A stretch of DNA of 64,000 nucleotides, from the NCBI RefSeq assembly GCF_937898475.1, contig NZ_CALEJS010000013.1, forward strand, positions 186,001 through 250,000, given 5' to 3'. Made by a program: the position numbers and the translations under genes. This stretch comes from an uncultured Chitinophaga sp. (lineage in GTDB: Bacteria; Bacteroidota; Bacteroidia; Chitinophagales; Chitinophagaceae). Below are positions 8,865 to 18,504 of this stretch, piece by piece. Within the stretch, counting starts at the first letter, position 1. The number at the start of each line of letters is the position of its first letter. The notes under the pieces are model-generated. The model was given only the letters and a program-made list of their open reading frames with translations. It did no database searches and was not told the DNA's origin.

Positions 8865-8878
8865 AGACCGTTCGGTCT
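8865..8878 (+). promoter_or_regulatory. Putative TetR operator upstream of SDR gene
   Basis: AGACCG-TT-CGGTCT, a perfect 6-bp inverted repeat with a 2-base centre, 33 bp before the SDR start. It is the cleanest of three related sites (others at 1851 and 8231). A TTG at 8853-8855 and an AT-rich TATTATATA stretch directly after the site could be the -33 and -7 regions, so the site would overlap the promoter. Confidence 0.65.
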
Positions 8879-8911
8879 ATTATATATACAAGACTATTAA
8901 ATACTTTAACA

Positions 8912-9652
8912 ATGAACATTCAAAACAAAAAAGTGCTTGTTACCGGCGGTGGTTCCGGAATAGGATTCTCTATCGCTAAAGCATTCGCAGATAAAGGCAA
9001 CCAGGTGATCATCTTTGGCCGCACAGAAGACAGGCTGAAAGGGGCCGTAGCTAAACTGCCCAATGCCTCCTATGTAGTAGGCGATGTTACCAACGAAAAA
9101 GATGTACTGGCCCTGGTTAAGCAGGTGAAAGAAAATTACGGCGGTATTGATATACTGGTAAACAATGCAGGAACCGGAAGACCGCAGCCCCTTGACGGAT
9201 CAGATAACATTATTGAAAGCGCCAGGTACGAGATTGAGCTCAATTATCTTTCCGTGGTGCGCCTTACCAGCCTGTTGCTGCCTGCACTGAAAGCGAGCAA
9301 GGAAGCCGCTATCATCAACATACAGTCTATCGTGTCTTATGTACCCAGCACTTACCTCGCCACTTACAGTGCCAGTAAGGCTGCATTGCACTCCTACTCT
9401 CAGTCGCTTCGCCTTGTGCTGCAGCAAAGCGCTCCGCAGGTAAAGGTATTTGAGGTGTTCCCTCCCTATGTAGACACAGATCTGACCAAGAACCTTGAAG
9501 CCAGTAAGTTAAGTCCGGAAGAGGTATCCAGCGACCTTATCCAGGCCCTGGAAAGCGATTCATTCGCTATAAGGAACGGCATCACCAAAGATATTTACCA
9601 GCTGTTCCGCCAGTCTCCCGAAGAGGCCCTGCTTGCGCTCAACGCCAAATAA
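8912..9652 (+). CDS. Short-chain dehydrogenase/reductase (DltE-like)
   Basis: 246 residues. The Rossmann NAD(P)-binding motif TGGGSGIGFS is at about 11-20, the structural NNAGTG at about 86-91 and the catalytic Tyr-x3-Lys in YSASK with its upstream Ser (NIQSIVS). The sequence style (DVTNEKDVLALVKQVKENYGGIDILVNNAG, VFEVFPPYVDTDLTKNLEA) is that of the DltE-like SDR group. Substrate unknown. It forms a transcriptional pair with the preceding tetR. Confidence 0.9.
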   Translation: MNIQNKKVLVTGGGSGIGFSIAKAFADKGNQVIIFGRTEDRLKGAVAKLPNASYVVGDVTNEKDVLALVKQVKENYGGIDILVNNAGTGRPQPLDGSDNIIESARYEIELNYLSVVRLTSLLLPALKASKEAAIINIQSIVSYVPSTYLATYSASKAALHSYSQSLRLVLQQSAPQVKVFEVFPPYVDTDLTKNLEASKLSPEEVSSDLIQALESDSFAIRNGITKDIYQLFRQSPEEALLALNAK

Positions 9653-9684
9653 ACAGCTAATAGCAAATCAACCATACAACCGTG

Positions 9685-9715
9685 AATTGCGGGCTCCTTT
9701 TCAGGGCCTGCAATT
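9685..9715. terminator. Hairpin between convergent genes, likely terminator
   Basis: AATTGCGGGC (9685-9694) pairs with GCCTGCAATT (9706-9715) through one G-T wobble, with an 11-base loop rich in T. No long T run follows, so termination efficiency is uncertain. It is the only structure seen in the gap between the SDR gene ending at 9652 and the convergent SDR gene ending at 9855. Confidence 0.5.
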
Positions 9716-9854
9716 TACATTATACACTTTACCGCATTGCTGGATATTCCCTATTGGCTGGCGCTCGCTATGATACACATCACCCAGCGGGTTCTAATAA
9801 ATACATAATTGAAGGCAGTGATATTATCCGTCTTGGTAAAGAACAGGCCCCCGC

Positions 9855-10631
9855 TTACCCATCGTAAGGTGAAGGACTGATAGACGACCAGCCCCCATCT
9901 ATCACCAGGCTTTGGCCCGTAATGTGCCGGGCCTTTTTAGATACCAGGAACATTGCCGCCTGGGCAATATCCAATGTGGTGGCTGGCCGCCCCATAGGGG
10001 TGAGGCGCGACCAGGTCTTTTCGTAATCAGGATCCGCAAGCGTCCGTTCTGTGAGCGTGGCGCCCGGTGCTACCGTATTCACATTGATGCGGTAAGGCGA
10101 CAGCTCCACTACCAGGTTTTTGGCCAGCATTTCCAGTGCAGCCTTGGTCATACTGTAAGCTGCCAGGTCTTTATGCGCCTGGTGCCCCGTTACGGAAGAT
10201 GTGAACAGGATACTGCCACCCTCCGCCTGTTCCTTCATCTGTTTTGCAGCCGCCTGCGCCAAAAAGAAATTACCGCCCAGGTTCACCTGCAGCACTTTAT
10301 AGAAATCCTGCTCCGGATAAGTAAAAAAGTTGCCGAACAAAGTAATACCGGCATTCCCGATCACCACATCCAGTCTGCCAAAGCGATCTGCCGCCGTTTG
10401 TACCATTCCCTGGATGAAAGACAACTCAGCTGCATTACCACCGAACGGGATACAGGTTTTACCGGAAGGATCGATCTCCGCTGCTGCCTGCGCTGCCAGC
10501 GCCGGGTCAATATCATTGAGCAGCACTACCGCTCCTCCCTGTACCAGCTGACGGCACATCTCAAATCCTATTCCCTGCCCGGCACCGGTAACAATGGCCA
10601 CCTGGTCTTTAAACATAGCACTGTCAGACAT
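9855..10631 (-). CDS. Short-chain dehydrogenase/reductase (glucose/ribitol type)
   Basis: 258 residues. Cofactor motif TGAGQGIGFE (about 15-24), NNAG-equivalent IGNAGIT, catalytic Ser in SSVTGHQ, Tyr-x3-Lys in YSMTK and the C-terminal FLVSKKARHITGQSLVIDGGW typical of the FabG/3-oxoacyl reductase-like SDR group. Likely an NAD(P)-dependent sugar or alcohol dehydrogenase; substrate unknown. Its start lies 22 bp after the stop of the phospholipase C gene transcribed just upstream, so the two are probably co-transcribed. Confidence 0.88.
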   Translation of the reverse strand: MSDSAMFKDQVAIVTGAGQGIGFEMCRQLVQGGAVVLLNDIDPALAAQAAAEIDPSGKTCIPFGGNAAELSFIQGMVQTAADRFGRLDVVIGNAGITLFGNFFTYPEQDFYKVLQVNLGGNFFLAQAAAKQMKEQAEGGSILFTSSVTGHQAHKDLAAYSMTKAALEMLAKNLVVELSPYRINVNTVAPGATLTERTLADPDYEKTWSRLTPMGRPATTLDIAQAAMFLVSKKARHITGQSLVIDGGWSSISPSPYDG

Positions 10632-10652
10632 GATGTTTGCTTTTTAATGTAA

Positions 10653-13190
10653 CTAACCGAGCACCCTCCCCATCAAAGGATCGCTGAAGCTTTCCCTGCC
10701 ATTTTCCGCGTGGCCCGCATATCGCTTTTCAAAGATATCAAAACCATCCACTTTCACACTGAAATCATACCAGCCATGACTCTTATCCAGCGATAGCAGG
10801 ATGGCCTCCGTAGCTCCCTGGCCAATCTTCTTTACTACATCTTTCTGACCATAGGCATTATCACGAATCGTTACCTTAAATGCACCGGAAGCCCCGGAAT
10901 GCTTTATCCTGAGTATTGTGTTACCTGTTGGCCGTTTGGTCTTGGTGTCCAGCTGATCTTCAAAGCGGAATAGCAATGCGGGGTCTTTGTCACTACCCGC
11001 GAACTCGCGGTAAAAACCATTGGGTCCGTGCAGGCGTAACCGGTAGTGCCCTTTGTCAAAAGCATCCAGCGGCCATTGATAGGTAATGGCATCACCAGCA
11101 GCTACGGCAAATGCCCAGCTCCTGGCCATTTCCATCCCGCCTTGCTCACTCCTGAATTTGCCGGGCGCATATACCGTGAACGGTGCGCCGGCGGCCTTAC
11201 CGCTGCTGTTGCCGGCGGCCATTTTGATCTCAATATGTTTTTTATCGGCACTCCACTGCGCATCTGCATATAACTCATAAGGCAGGCCACAGGCGGGACG
11301 TACGCCCTTTTCCTGCGCTACCAGGCGGTCAATCGTCAGCGGATCACGAACGATCTTCGCAATCTCCTGTTCAGACAATTGTTTATATCCTTTAGGCACG
11401 GCCTTAAAACGGGCATTATGAATATCTTCCACATAACGGTCCCTGTTGAGGAAGGCAATGTTATCCGGTTTGGCGCCGTTAAAGGGACTGAAAGCTGCTG
11501 TAAGATCACCGCAGATCGTTCTCCGCCAGCGGCTGATATTATCCTGGCGGATGTCTTTGCCCAGTTTCTGTTTTAAGAAAGTCTCCAGGAACTGTAAAGT
11601 GGAAGTATGATCAAATACCTGTGAACATACTTTACCGCCCCTGCTCCAGGGCGATGCGATCAGCATAGGCACCCGGAAACCTAGTCCTATCGGGGCTTCC
11701 CGCGCCTGTTTCTTCGGGACGCCCTGCTTCAGCTCATTTTCCAGCCTTACAAACTCCACTTCGGTATCAATACCTGCAGACACTTTACCCGTACCGGGTT
11801 TGTTATTATCGGGGATAGAGAATGGTACAAAGTGATCAAAGTAACCGTCATTCTCATCATAGGTAACAATGAAAATGGTCTTCTTCCACACTTCCGGGTT
11901 CTGCGTGAGGATATCCAGTATTTCAGATATATACCAGGCGCCATACCAGGGCGCGCTGGGATGATCAGAAAAGTTCTGCGGACCCGCCAGCCAGGATACC
12001 ATCGGCAGCTTTCCTTCCTGCGCATCTTTGCGGAACTGGTACAACAGGTCGCCTGCGGGTACCTGTATTTCCCTTTGTGTTGTACCGTCTGTATAATTCA
12101 GCTTTGCCAGCGATCGGAAATTGGAATCGCCTTCATTGATTACAAAAGCCCTGCGGTACAGGTTCTTTTCTCTTTCTGTAAGCTTGTCAAAATTGGCAGT
12201 GGTCCATCTGGCCAGTTCTACCCGGGCATTATCCAGCACCTCCTGCTTCTTACTGATAGCTGCTTTTATCTTTCTAGCAGCTTCCTCTGTTGATGGCGTA
12301 GCTTCTTCCAGCGCATTGATCTCTCCCGGCAGGGTATCTGCCTGCTGCTGTAAATTCCGGAGATAGCGGGATGAGAACTTCACATTGTAGGCTGCAAAGA
12401 ACTCCAGCAGGTTACAGCCAAAGTTGGCCAGCCATGCACGCTCCTCTCCCTTAAACCCGCCTCCGCAACTGAGGTCGTTCTGGTAGAACTTCCAGGGTAT
12501 GTTGTGGTCTTCCAGCAGCTCTGGAAAAGTGTTCCAGGGCAGCTTTCCGTAGCTGTAATCATCATTGCGTATATGCGCTTTAGGACGCCCGTCTACCTCA
12601 TGCGTAATCTTACCCGTCCAGAAAAACGAACGGTTGGGCGTTGTGCTGGTCATAGCAGAACAGAAGTTCTGGTCGCAAACCGTGAACGCATCTGCCATGG
12701 CATAATTGAACGGAAGATCTTCGCGCGTGTAGTAGCCCATTGTAAGCGGCATTGGAGCATACTCCTTATTGCCGGATCGTTTGGAGATCAGCCACTGGTC
12801 ATATTTACCACCATTGTGCGCATCTACCTGGCTGGCGCGCGAGTGAGGCAGGGCCCCCATCCAGGTGCTTTTGGTGTCTTTAATATCCAGGCGGAAAGGC
12901 GCATAGGTTTCGCCCCGCTCATTGGTTTGCAGCCACACCGGTTTGTGGTCTGGCTGGCAAACAACCCTCGGATCATTAAAGCCACGCACTCCTTTTAAGG
13001 TACCGAAACAGTGATCGAATGAACGGTTCTCCTGCATCAGTATCACGATGTGTTCTGCATCCAGATAAGTACTTCCCGGCGCAGGGTCAATGGCAAGCGC
13101 CCGTTGTATGGAAGTGGGGAGGAACGTGGAAAGTCCGGCTGCACCGGATAATAACATTGACTTCTTGAGAAATTCTCTGCGTGTATCCAT
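10653..13190 (-). CDS. Phosphocholine-specific phospholipase C
   Basis: 845 residues from ATG 13190 (MDTRREFLKKSMLLSGAAGLSTFLP), which gives a Tat signal; the longer in-frame start at 13286 would add a non-signal-like extension. The catalytic phosphoesterase domain starts HIVILMQENRSFDHCFGTLKG and carries FIVTYDENDGYFDHFVP, both conserved in the AcpA/PlcC family. Two C-terminal DUF756-like beta modules follow (about 650-845; LPYELYADAQWSADKK... and LRIKHSGASGAFKVTIRDNAYG). Expected to hydrolyse phosphatidylcholine or sphingomyelin outside the cytoplasm. Length is normal for the family. Confidence 0.9.
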   Translation of the reverse strand: MDTRREFLKKSMLLSGAAGLSTFLPTSIQRALAIDPAPGSTYLDAEHIVILMQENRSFDHCFGTLKGVRGFNDPRVVCQPDHKPVWLQTNERGETYAPFRLDIKDTKSTWMGALPHSRASQVDAHNGGKYDQWLISKRSGNKEYAPMPLTMGYYTREDLPFNYAMADAFTVCDQNFCSAMTSTTPNRSFFWTGKITHEVDGRPKAHIRNDDYSYGKLPWNTFPELLEDHNIPWKFYQNDLSCGGGFKGEERAWLANFGCNLLEFFAAYNVKFSSRYLRNLQQQADTLPGEINALEEATPSTEEAARKIKAAISKKQEVLDNARVELARWTTANFDKLTEREKNLYRRAFVINEGDSNFRSLAKLNYTDGTTQREIQVPAGDLLYQFRKDAQEGKLPMVSWLAGPQNFSDHPSAPWYGAWYISEILDILTQNPEVWKKTIFIVTYDENDGYFDHFVPFSIPDNNKPGTGKVSAGIDTEVEFVRLENELKQGVPKKQAREAPIGLGFRVPMLIASPWSRGGKVCSQVFDHTSTLQFLETFLKQKLGKDIRQDNISRWRRTICGDLTAAFSPFNGAKPDNIAFLNRDRYVEDIHNARFKAVPKGYKQLSEQEIAKIVRDPLTIDRLVAQEKGVRPACGLPYELYADAQWSADKKHIEIKMAAGNSSGKAAGAPFTVYAPGKFRSEQGGMEMARSWAFAVAAGDAITYQWPLDAFDKGHYRLRLHGPNGFYREFAGSDKDPALLFRFEDQLDTKTKRPTGNTILRIKHSGASGAFKVTIRDNAYGQKDVVKKIGQGATEAILLSLDKSHGWYDFSVKVDGFDIFEKRYAGHAENGRESFSDPLMGRVLG

Positions 13191-13308
13191 GCTAACAGTA
13201 ACAGTTAAATGCCGTGAATATAATAAGGCATTTAAACAAATAAAAGCGCAGGGCGGGAAAACTGGATGACCGGTAAAAAACAGCAAAAGCCGGGGTAAGG
13301 GGGCTCAC

Positions 13309-14025
13309 TCAGTTTCCGCGCAGGTATTCCATGAATTTCTGCTTATAGCTTCTGCCTACCGGGATGGAGAATTTATCGAGAGAAACAAGATCATTGCTGA
13401 AACCGCTTACCCTGTCTACCGCGATGATGTAAGACTTATGAACGCGTAAAAACTTACTCTCCGGAAGTTTCTCTTCCATATAGCTGATACGCTGATACGT
13501 GACCACCGACCTGGAATCCGTGATGATCTTGATATAATCCTTGATGCTTTCTATGTAGATGATCTCCCGCAGAAAGATCTTGGCCAGCTCCTTGTTCACT
13601 TTAAAATACATGTATGCCTGCTCAAAAGCATTGGCCAGCAGGCCGGATTCATGATGACTGAGATAAAGCTTATACTGGTTAAACTTCGCAATGGCTTTCA
13701 GAAAACGGTCAAAGGTGATGGGCTTCACCAGGTAATCCAGCGCATCGAGCTCATAACCGTCTGCACCATATTCGCGGTAGGCTGTTGTAAAAATAACCGG
13801 AGGACGCTGCGGCAATGAACGGATCAGCTCCAGGCCCGACATCTGCGGCATGGAAATATCGAGAAAGAGCACATCCACCATGCTCTTTTGCAGGAGGGCA
13901 AATGCTTCCAGCGCATTATTGCAGATGGCTGCTATCTCAAAGTGTTCGATCCTCGAAACATAAGAGCGGAGCAGTTCCTGTGCAGGAGGCTCATCATCAA
14001 TGATCATGCACCGTACTGTTTTCAT
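13309..14025 (-). CDS. LytTR family response regulator
   Basis: 238 residues. Receiver domain (1-120) with the acidic pair DDEPP, phosphoacceptor Asp in VDVLFLDISMPQMSG, Thr in IFTTAYREY and Lys in YLVKPITFDRF. The C-terminal LytTR DNA-binding domain is seen in KELAKIFLREIIYIESIKDYIKI and KFLRVHKSYIIAVDRV. Its start overlaps the end of the kinase gene by 29 bp, so the two are translationally coupled. Targets are unknown; the iorAB unit diverges just beyond the kinase. Confidence 0.92.
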   Translation of the reverse strand: MKTVRCMIIDDEPPAQELLRSYVSRIEHFEIAAICNNALEAFALLQKSMVDVLFLDISMPQMSGLELIRSLPQRPPVIFTTAYREYGADGYELDALDYLVKPITFDRFLKAIAKFNQYKLYLSHHESGLLANAFEQAYMYFKVNKELAKIFLREIIYIESIKDYIKIITDSRSVVTYQRISYMEEKLPESKFLRVHKSYIIAVDRVSGFSNDLVSLDKFSIPVGRSYKQKFMEYLRGN

Positions 14026-15055
14026 CTTTTTTGATCTTCAGAATAGTAAGAAAAGAATCATTCTCCCGTATACACTTGAACTCATAATTATCCTGGTACA
14101 GTATATCAAGACGTTTCTTTACGTTCTCCAGCCCTATACCGTTCTTGCTGCTGCCGTTTCCATTACTGTGCTCATCGCAGCTGTTCTCAATTTTTACAGA
14201 GAGCCATCCATCCTTCAATGCAATATCCATTCTTATCCAGCCGTCCCTGATATTGTTGGACACCCCGTGTTTGAAACTGTTCTCGATCAGTGGCAGCAGC
14301 AACAAGGGCGCTATTTTAAAATGATCTACCGGGTCAAAAACATTGAGTGATACATCCAGTCTTTTTCCATAGCGGATCTTCTCCAGTTCTATATAATTGT
14401 TGATATACTCCAGCTCCTTGCTCAGTGAAATAGCCGTTTCCCGGCTGTCATACAGCATATAGCTCAGTAATGCGGATAGACGGTAGATCAGTTCCGATGT
14501 TTGCTGGTTATTCTGCTGAGCATATGAGTAGATATTATTAAGCGTATTGAAGATAAAGTGCGGCTGCACCTGTGATTTTAACAGTTCCAGCTGCGCCTCT
14601 GCCTTGTCTTTCTGCAGCTGCTGGGTAGTACGCTGCTGTTCATACCAGGCCCGCAGAAAATAAAACATGGCATACAATGCTACGATCAGGTAGGTATTCA
14701 CGGCTTCGATGATCAGCTTGGGCGGAAACAGGAAAGACATGGTCTGCTGTCCTTCGGGATAATACAAGGGATAGGTATAGTAGTAATTAAATGCACGGCG
14801 CATCAGCGTGAACACAACAGCGCTTACTCCGAATAATATCCAGAATGTGGTCCTCTTTCCTTTCAGGAAGAAGCGCTCTATCAGCACATGCACTGTGAAC
14901 CAGGTAGCGCCGAAAGTAATGGGCACGATCACCGCAGCATTGATAGCGTATCTTTTGTACTCGCTGCCAACGGCAGCATTGCCCAGCCATTCATATAAAA
15001 AGTAAAATGCCCAGAACAGCAGAATGAAGCCCGTATTTCGTTTATAGCGCTGCAT
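13997..15055 (-). CDS. LytS/YehU-type sensor histidine kinase
   Basis: 352 residues. About four N-terminal transmembrane helices (to about residue 150), a short coiled region (QQRTTQQLQKDKAEAQLELLKSQ) and the His_kinase domain with the phospho-His in QVQPHFIFNTLNNIYS, followed by the ATPase region (LLLLPLIENSFKHGV and GIGLENVKKRLDILY). No extracellular sensor domain is apparent. It partners with the overlapping LytTR regulator. Confidence 0.92.
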   Translation of the reverse strand: MQRYKRNTGFILLFWAFYFLYEWLGNAAVGSEYKRYAINAAVIVPITFGATWFTVHVLIERFFLKGKRTTFWILFGVSAVVFTLMRRAFNYYYTYPLYYPEGQQTMSFLFPPKLIIEAVNTYLIVALYAMFYFLRAWYEQQRTTQQLQKDKAEAQLELLKSQVQPHFIFNTLNNIYSYAQQNNQQTSELIYRLSALLSYMLYDSRETAISLSKELEYINNYIELEKIRYGKRLDVSLNVFDPVDHFKIAPLLLLPLIENSFKHGVSNNIRDGWIRMDIALKDGWLSVKIENSCDEHSNGNGSSKNGIGLENVKKRLDILYQDNYEFKCIRENDSFLTILKIKKDENSTVHDH

Positions 15056-15237
15056 GCTGCAACTAAAATAATGAATTTAAGCTAAGAAAAACCTGTTTCG
15101 ACAAACAACGGATTTGCACCACGAACGGCATTCGGAATGCGTATTGCCGCATGGGCGAATAATGCTCCCTTTGGGCTAAATAGCGCTTCGCCGCTGCGAT
15201 AATGTGTTTACTTTGAAACTACAAAATACCTCATCAC

Positions 15238-15720
15238 ATGCCCACCTTACGTTTTCATATCAATGGCGCCGCACAACAATATGATGTGGATGCTGAAATG
15301 CCGGTGTTATGGTTACTGAGAGATTATGCAGGTTTAACCGGTACCAAATACGGATGCGGTATTGCGCAATGCGGCGCATGCACCATCCATCTCGATGGCA
15401 GGGCGGTACGTTCCTGTACGCTCAGCTGCGGCGCTGCGGCAGAAAAACAGATCACCACCATAGAAGGTCTTGCGCCCGATGGCTCGCACCCGGTACAGCA
15501 GGCCTGGATCAGGGAAGACGTGCCCCAATGCGGCTACTGTCAGGCCGGGCAGATCATGAGCGCCGCCGCGCTGCTCAATAGTAATCCCTCTCCTTCCGAC
15601 CAGGAAATCCATACCGCGATGGCAGGGAACATCTGCCGTTGCGGTACTTACGTTAGAATAAGGAGGGCGATCAGAACCGCCATTGATTACAAGCTCAACC
15701 CAAAACCTCTTAACCAATGA
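15238..15720 (+). CDS. iorA: Isoquinoline 1-oxidoreductase-type alpha subunit, [2Fe-2S] protein
   Basis: 160 residues. The plant-type cluster is bound by Cys in YGCGIAQCGACTIHLDGRAVRSC (about 40-62) and the second cluster by CGYCQAGQIM and CRCGTY (about 99-142), the arrangement of xanthine-oxidase-family small subunits. The Ser-rich single-domain form and pairing with a Tat-exported large subunit fit isoquinoline 1-oxidoreductase / periplasmic aldehyde oxidoreductase. It overlaps the large-subunit start by 4 bp. The physiological substrate may be an aldehyde rather than isoquinoline. Confidence 0.9.
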   Translation: MPTLRFHINGAAQQYDVDAEMPVLWLLRDYAGLTGTKYGCGIAQCGACTIHLDGRAVRSCTLSCGAAAEKQITTIEGLAPDGSHPVQQAWIREDVPQCGYCQAGQIMSAAALLNSNPSPSDQEIHTAMAGNICRCGTYVRIRRAIRTAIDYKLNPKPLNQ

Positions 15721-17912
15721 ACAGGCGTCATTTTATACGGATCGTACCGCTCACCGGCGGCGGATTGATGCTGGGCCTTTCGGGGATTGCCAAAGCTTTT
15801 GCAGCGGCAGATGAGACCACCGCAACAGACAGCGCCACAGCCATCGGCGACTTCCTTTCAGTACAAACCAACGGCGATGTGATCTTCCATTTCACCCGCC
15901 ATGAAATGGGCCAGGGCGTATCGACCGCCATGGCTATGCTTATAGCTGAAGAGCTTTGCGCTGATTTCGAAAGGGTAAAGGTTTCCTTTCCGCCGGCCGA
16001 CCTGGTAAAATACAATGATGCCAACGGCGGACATGGCACAGGGGGCAGCTCTACCGTAATAACGATGACGCCTATACTGCGCAAAGCAGGCGCCACTGCC
16101 CGCGAAATGCTGATACAGGCCGCCGCGGCACAGTGGAATACTACTCCGGATAATTGTTATGCGGAGCACCATTTTATCATCAACAGGATCAGCGGACAAC
16201 GAACAGGTTTCGGAGAGCTGGCCGAACAGGCCGCCAGGCTCAAAGTGCCAGCCTCCGTTACACTGAAAAGCCGCAGCAACTTCAGCATCATCGGCAAGGC
16301 CCAGACAGCTAAAACCTTACCCCTGCTCGTTACAGGCCAACACCGCTATGGTGCAGATGTGAACCTCCCGGGCATGAAGTACGCCCTGGTTGCAAGAGCG
16401 CCGGTATTCAAAGCTAAAATAAGATCTTATGACGCGGCAAAAACCCTCGCTGTCAAAGGAGTGAGAAAGGTGGTATCCACCAGGGTGGTAGCTGGTATTC
16501 AGGGCCCCCTTCTCCCCTATGATATACGCGAGGGCATTGCCGTTGTTGCAGATAATTTCTGGGCTGCGCATAAAGGCAGGGAAAACCTTGCTGTTGTATG
16601 GGATGAAGGCGTACATTCAAACGCCAGTATAGAAGATTTTGCCGCTTTTGTGAAACACCGTGGCGAACAACGCCTGGACCCCTCCGGCTATACCGGCGAT
16701 GAAAACGCGATTGCCAATATCGACCATGTAAAGCAAACATTACGCGCCGGCTATGTATTTCCCTACATGCTGCATTCGCTGATGGAACCGCTGAACTGTA
16801 CCGCCCATCACAAGGGAGACAGCTGCGAACTGTGGATCGGTAACCAGTGGCCGGAATACATTGCAGAAGAGATCACCCGCGTTTTTGGCATCCCAAAGGA
16901 TAAAGTGAAGATCCACCTGTTTCCCTCCGGTGGCGGCTATGGCAGAAGGGCCTATCCCGATGCGGCAATTGAAGCCGTGTGCATTTCAAAAGAAGCCGGC
17001 AACATCCCCGTGAAGGTAATGTGGACAAGAGAGGATGATCACCAGACCAATGCCGTGCACTGCTACCAGCGCCTGGACTACCAGGCTGGCTGGGATGAAC
17101 ATAACCAGTTGTATGCCTGGTACGAAAAGGAATGCCGCACCTACATGTGGGACCGCCAGTACCCCGCTACAGAGCTTACCAGCAATGGCTACAACATTCC
17201 CAACATACGTTACGACCTGGAAGACCTCACCAACGAAAGCATCCTCCAGTCCACCGCCTGGCGCTCCGTAATGATCAATGGCTGGGCATTGAGCGAATGC
17301 TTCGTGGATGAAGTAGCCATCGCGCTCAAAAAAGACCCCTACGATTTCCGCATATCGCTGTTAAAGGAAGGACGGGAAGCCAATGTGGGCCATGCAGAAA
17401 AGATCAGTAACTCAAGAATGATCCGCGTATTGCAGCTGGCCAGGGAAAAGAGCGGGTGGGGCCAGGCGCTCCCCGCCGGACAAGGAAGAGGGATTGCCAT
17501 TTACCCTTACGGCAATAGTTATTGCGCCATTGTGGCCCTGGTAACGGTAGCCGATAAGAAAGTGACCTTTAACCATGTTACCTGCGCGGTAGACTGCGGC
17601 ATGGTGGTGAACCCTTCCGGCGCTAAAAACCAGATTGAAGGCGGCGTGGTGTGGGGGCTTTCTGCATTGCTGTATGGAGGCGTACAGGTAAAGAACGGCC
17701 GTGTAACCACTTCCAATTTTCACCAGAATAAAGTAGTGCGCATCAATGAATGCCCCGATATCGACGTACATTTTGTAGAAACTAACGACGAACAACCCTG
17801 GGGCCTGGGAGAAGTATCCAACCCGGTTGCAGTACCAGCCGTATTAAATGCCATTTACGCGGCCTGCGGCAAAAGGATCAGAACCCTGCCCGTTAATTTA
17901 AACGAAGCATAA
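15717..17912 (+). CDS. iorB: Isoquinoline 1-oxidoreductase-type beta subunit, molybdopterin enzyme
   Basis: 731 residues. The Tat signal NRRHFIRIVPLTGGGLMLGLSG is at the start. Molybdopterin-binding landmarks include HEMGQGVSTAMAMLIAEEL, GGHGTGGSSTV, GGGYGRRAYPDAAIEA and the late WGLGEVSNPVAVPAVLNAI with the presumed catalytic Glu. It works with the upstream [2Fe-2S] subunit as a periplasmic hydroxylase/oxidoreductase; electrons could pass to the cytochrome c encoded 24 bp downstream. Confidence 0.9.
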   Translation: MNRRHFIRIVPLTGGGLMLGLSGIAKAFAAADETTATDSATAIGDFLSVQTNGDVIFHFTRHEMGQGVSTAMAMLIAEELCADFERVKVSFPPADLVKYNDANGGHGTGGSSTVITMTPILRKAGATAREMLIQAAAAQWNTTPDNCYAEHHFIINRISGQRTGFGELAEQAARLKVPASVTLKSRSNFSIIGKAQTAKTLPLLVTGQHRYGADVNLPGMKYALVARAPVFKAKIRSYDAAKTLAVKGVRKVVSTRVVAGIQGPLLPYDIREGIAVVADNFWAAHKGRENLAVVWDEGVHSNASIEDFAAFVKHRGEQRLDPSGYTGDENAIANIDHVKQTLRAGYVFPYMLHSLMEPLNCTAHHKGDSCELWIGNQWPEYIAEEITRVFGIPKDKVKIHLFPSGGGYGRRAYPDAAIEAVCISKEAGNIPVKVMWTREDDHQTNAVHCYQRLDYQAGWDEHNQLYAWYEKECRTYMWDRQYPATELTSNGYNIPNIRYDLEDLTNESILQSTAWRSVMINGWALSECFVDEVAIALKKDPYDFRISLLKEGREANVGHAEKISNSRMIRVLQLAREKSGWGQALPAGQGRGIAIYPYGNSYCAIVALVTVADKKVTFNHVTCAVDCGMVVNPSGAKNQIEGGVVWGLSALLYGGVQVKNGRVTTSNFHQNKVVRINECPDIDVHFVETNDEQPWGLGEVSNPVAVPAVLNAIYAACGKRIRTLPVNLNEA

Positions 17913-17936
17913 GCAGCCATTTAACCTATATAAGCC

Positions 17937-18347
17937 ATGAAACAGATGCCCGGATATTTGCCTTTGTTATTAGCCTTGTACCTTTTGTCGCTGGCCTTCA
18001 GGCAGCAGCCTGCTGCAGACCTGGAAGCCAGTATGGCAAGAGGAAAGATCTTATACGGTACTTACTGCCAGTCATGCCATGGTAACCAGGGCCAGGGGCT
18101 GGAAGGTGTTTTTCCGCCACTGGCAAAATCAGACTACCTGATGACAGACAGGAAAAGGGCTATTCAATCTATACTGTATGGGGTAAGCGGCGAAATAAAG
18201 GTGAACGGGCAAAGCTATAACCAGCCGATGGCCGGTGTGGAGGCAAAGGATGAAGAAGTAAGCGATATCCTGAATTACATCCGCAATTCATTCGGCAATA
18301 AGGGGGGCGCTATCAGCCCGGAAGAGGTAAAGGCGGCAAGGAAGTAA
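17937..18347 (+). CDS. Cytochrome c, monohaem, electron acceptor for IorAB
   Basis: 136 residues with an N-terminal hydrophobic signal (LPLLLALYLLSLAF). The haem motif is YCQSCHGNQGQG and the methionine ligand probably that of YNQPMAGVEAKD, a class I cytochrome c. The gene follows iorB directly in the same direction, which suggests it takes electrons from the molybdenum enzyme. Confidence 0.88.
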   Translation: MKQMPGYLPLLLALYLLSLAFRQQPAADLEASMARGKILYGTYCQSCHGNQGQGLEGVFPPLAKSDYLMTDRKRAIQSILYGVSGEIKVNGQSYNQPMAGVEAKDEEVSDILNYIRNSFGNKGGAISPEEVKAARK

Positions 18348-18504
18348 AGGGCGATACTATTTTAACTCCGCTCAAGTCCGTTCAATTCCACCTCATCTCC
18401 ACCTCAGGCGTGCTAAGCCTGGTGTTACAGTTGTCTTACAATATACTTTTCGCTCAGGCAGCCCCTGTCTTCCTATCGAAAACGGTGTATGCGTTAATAT
18501 TGTA

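Noticed and set aside
9912..10652. 246-residue plus-strand reading frame
   Set aside because: Antisense to the SDR gene at 9855-10631, basic and low-complexity with no motif.
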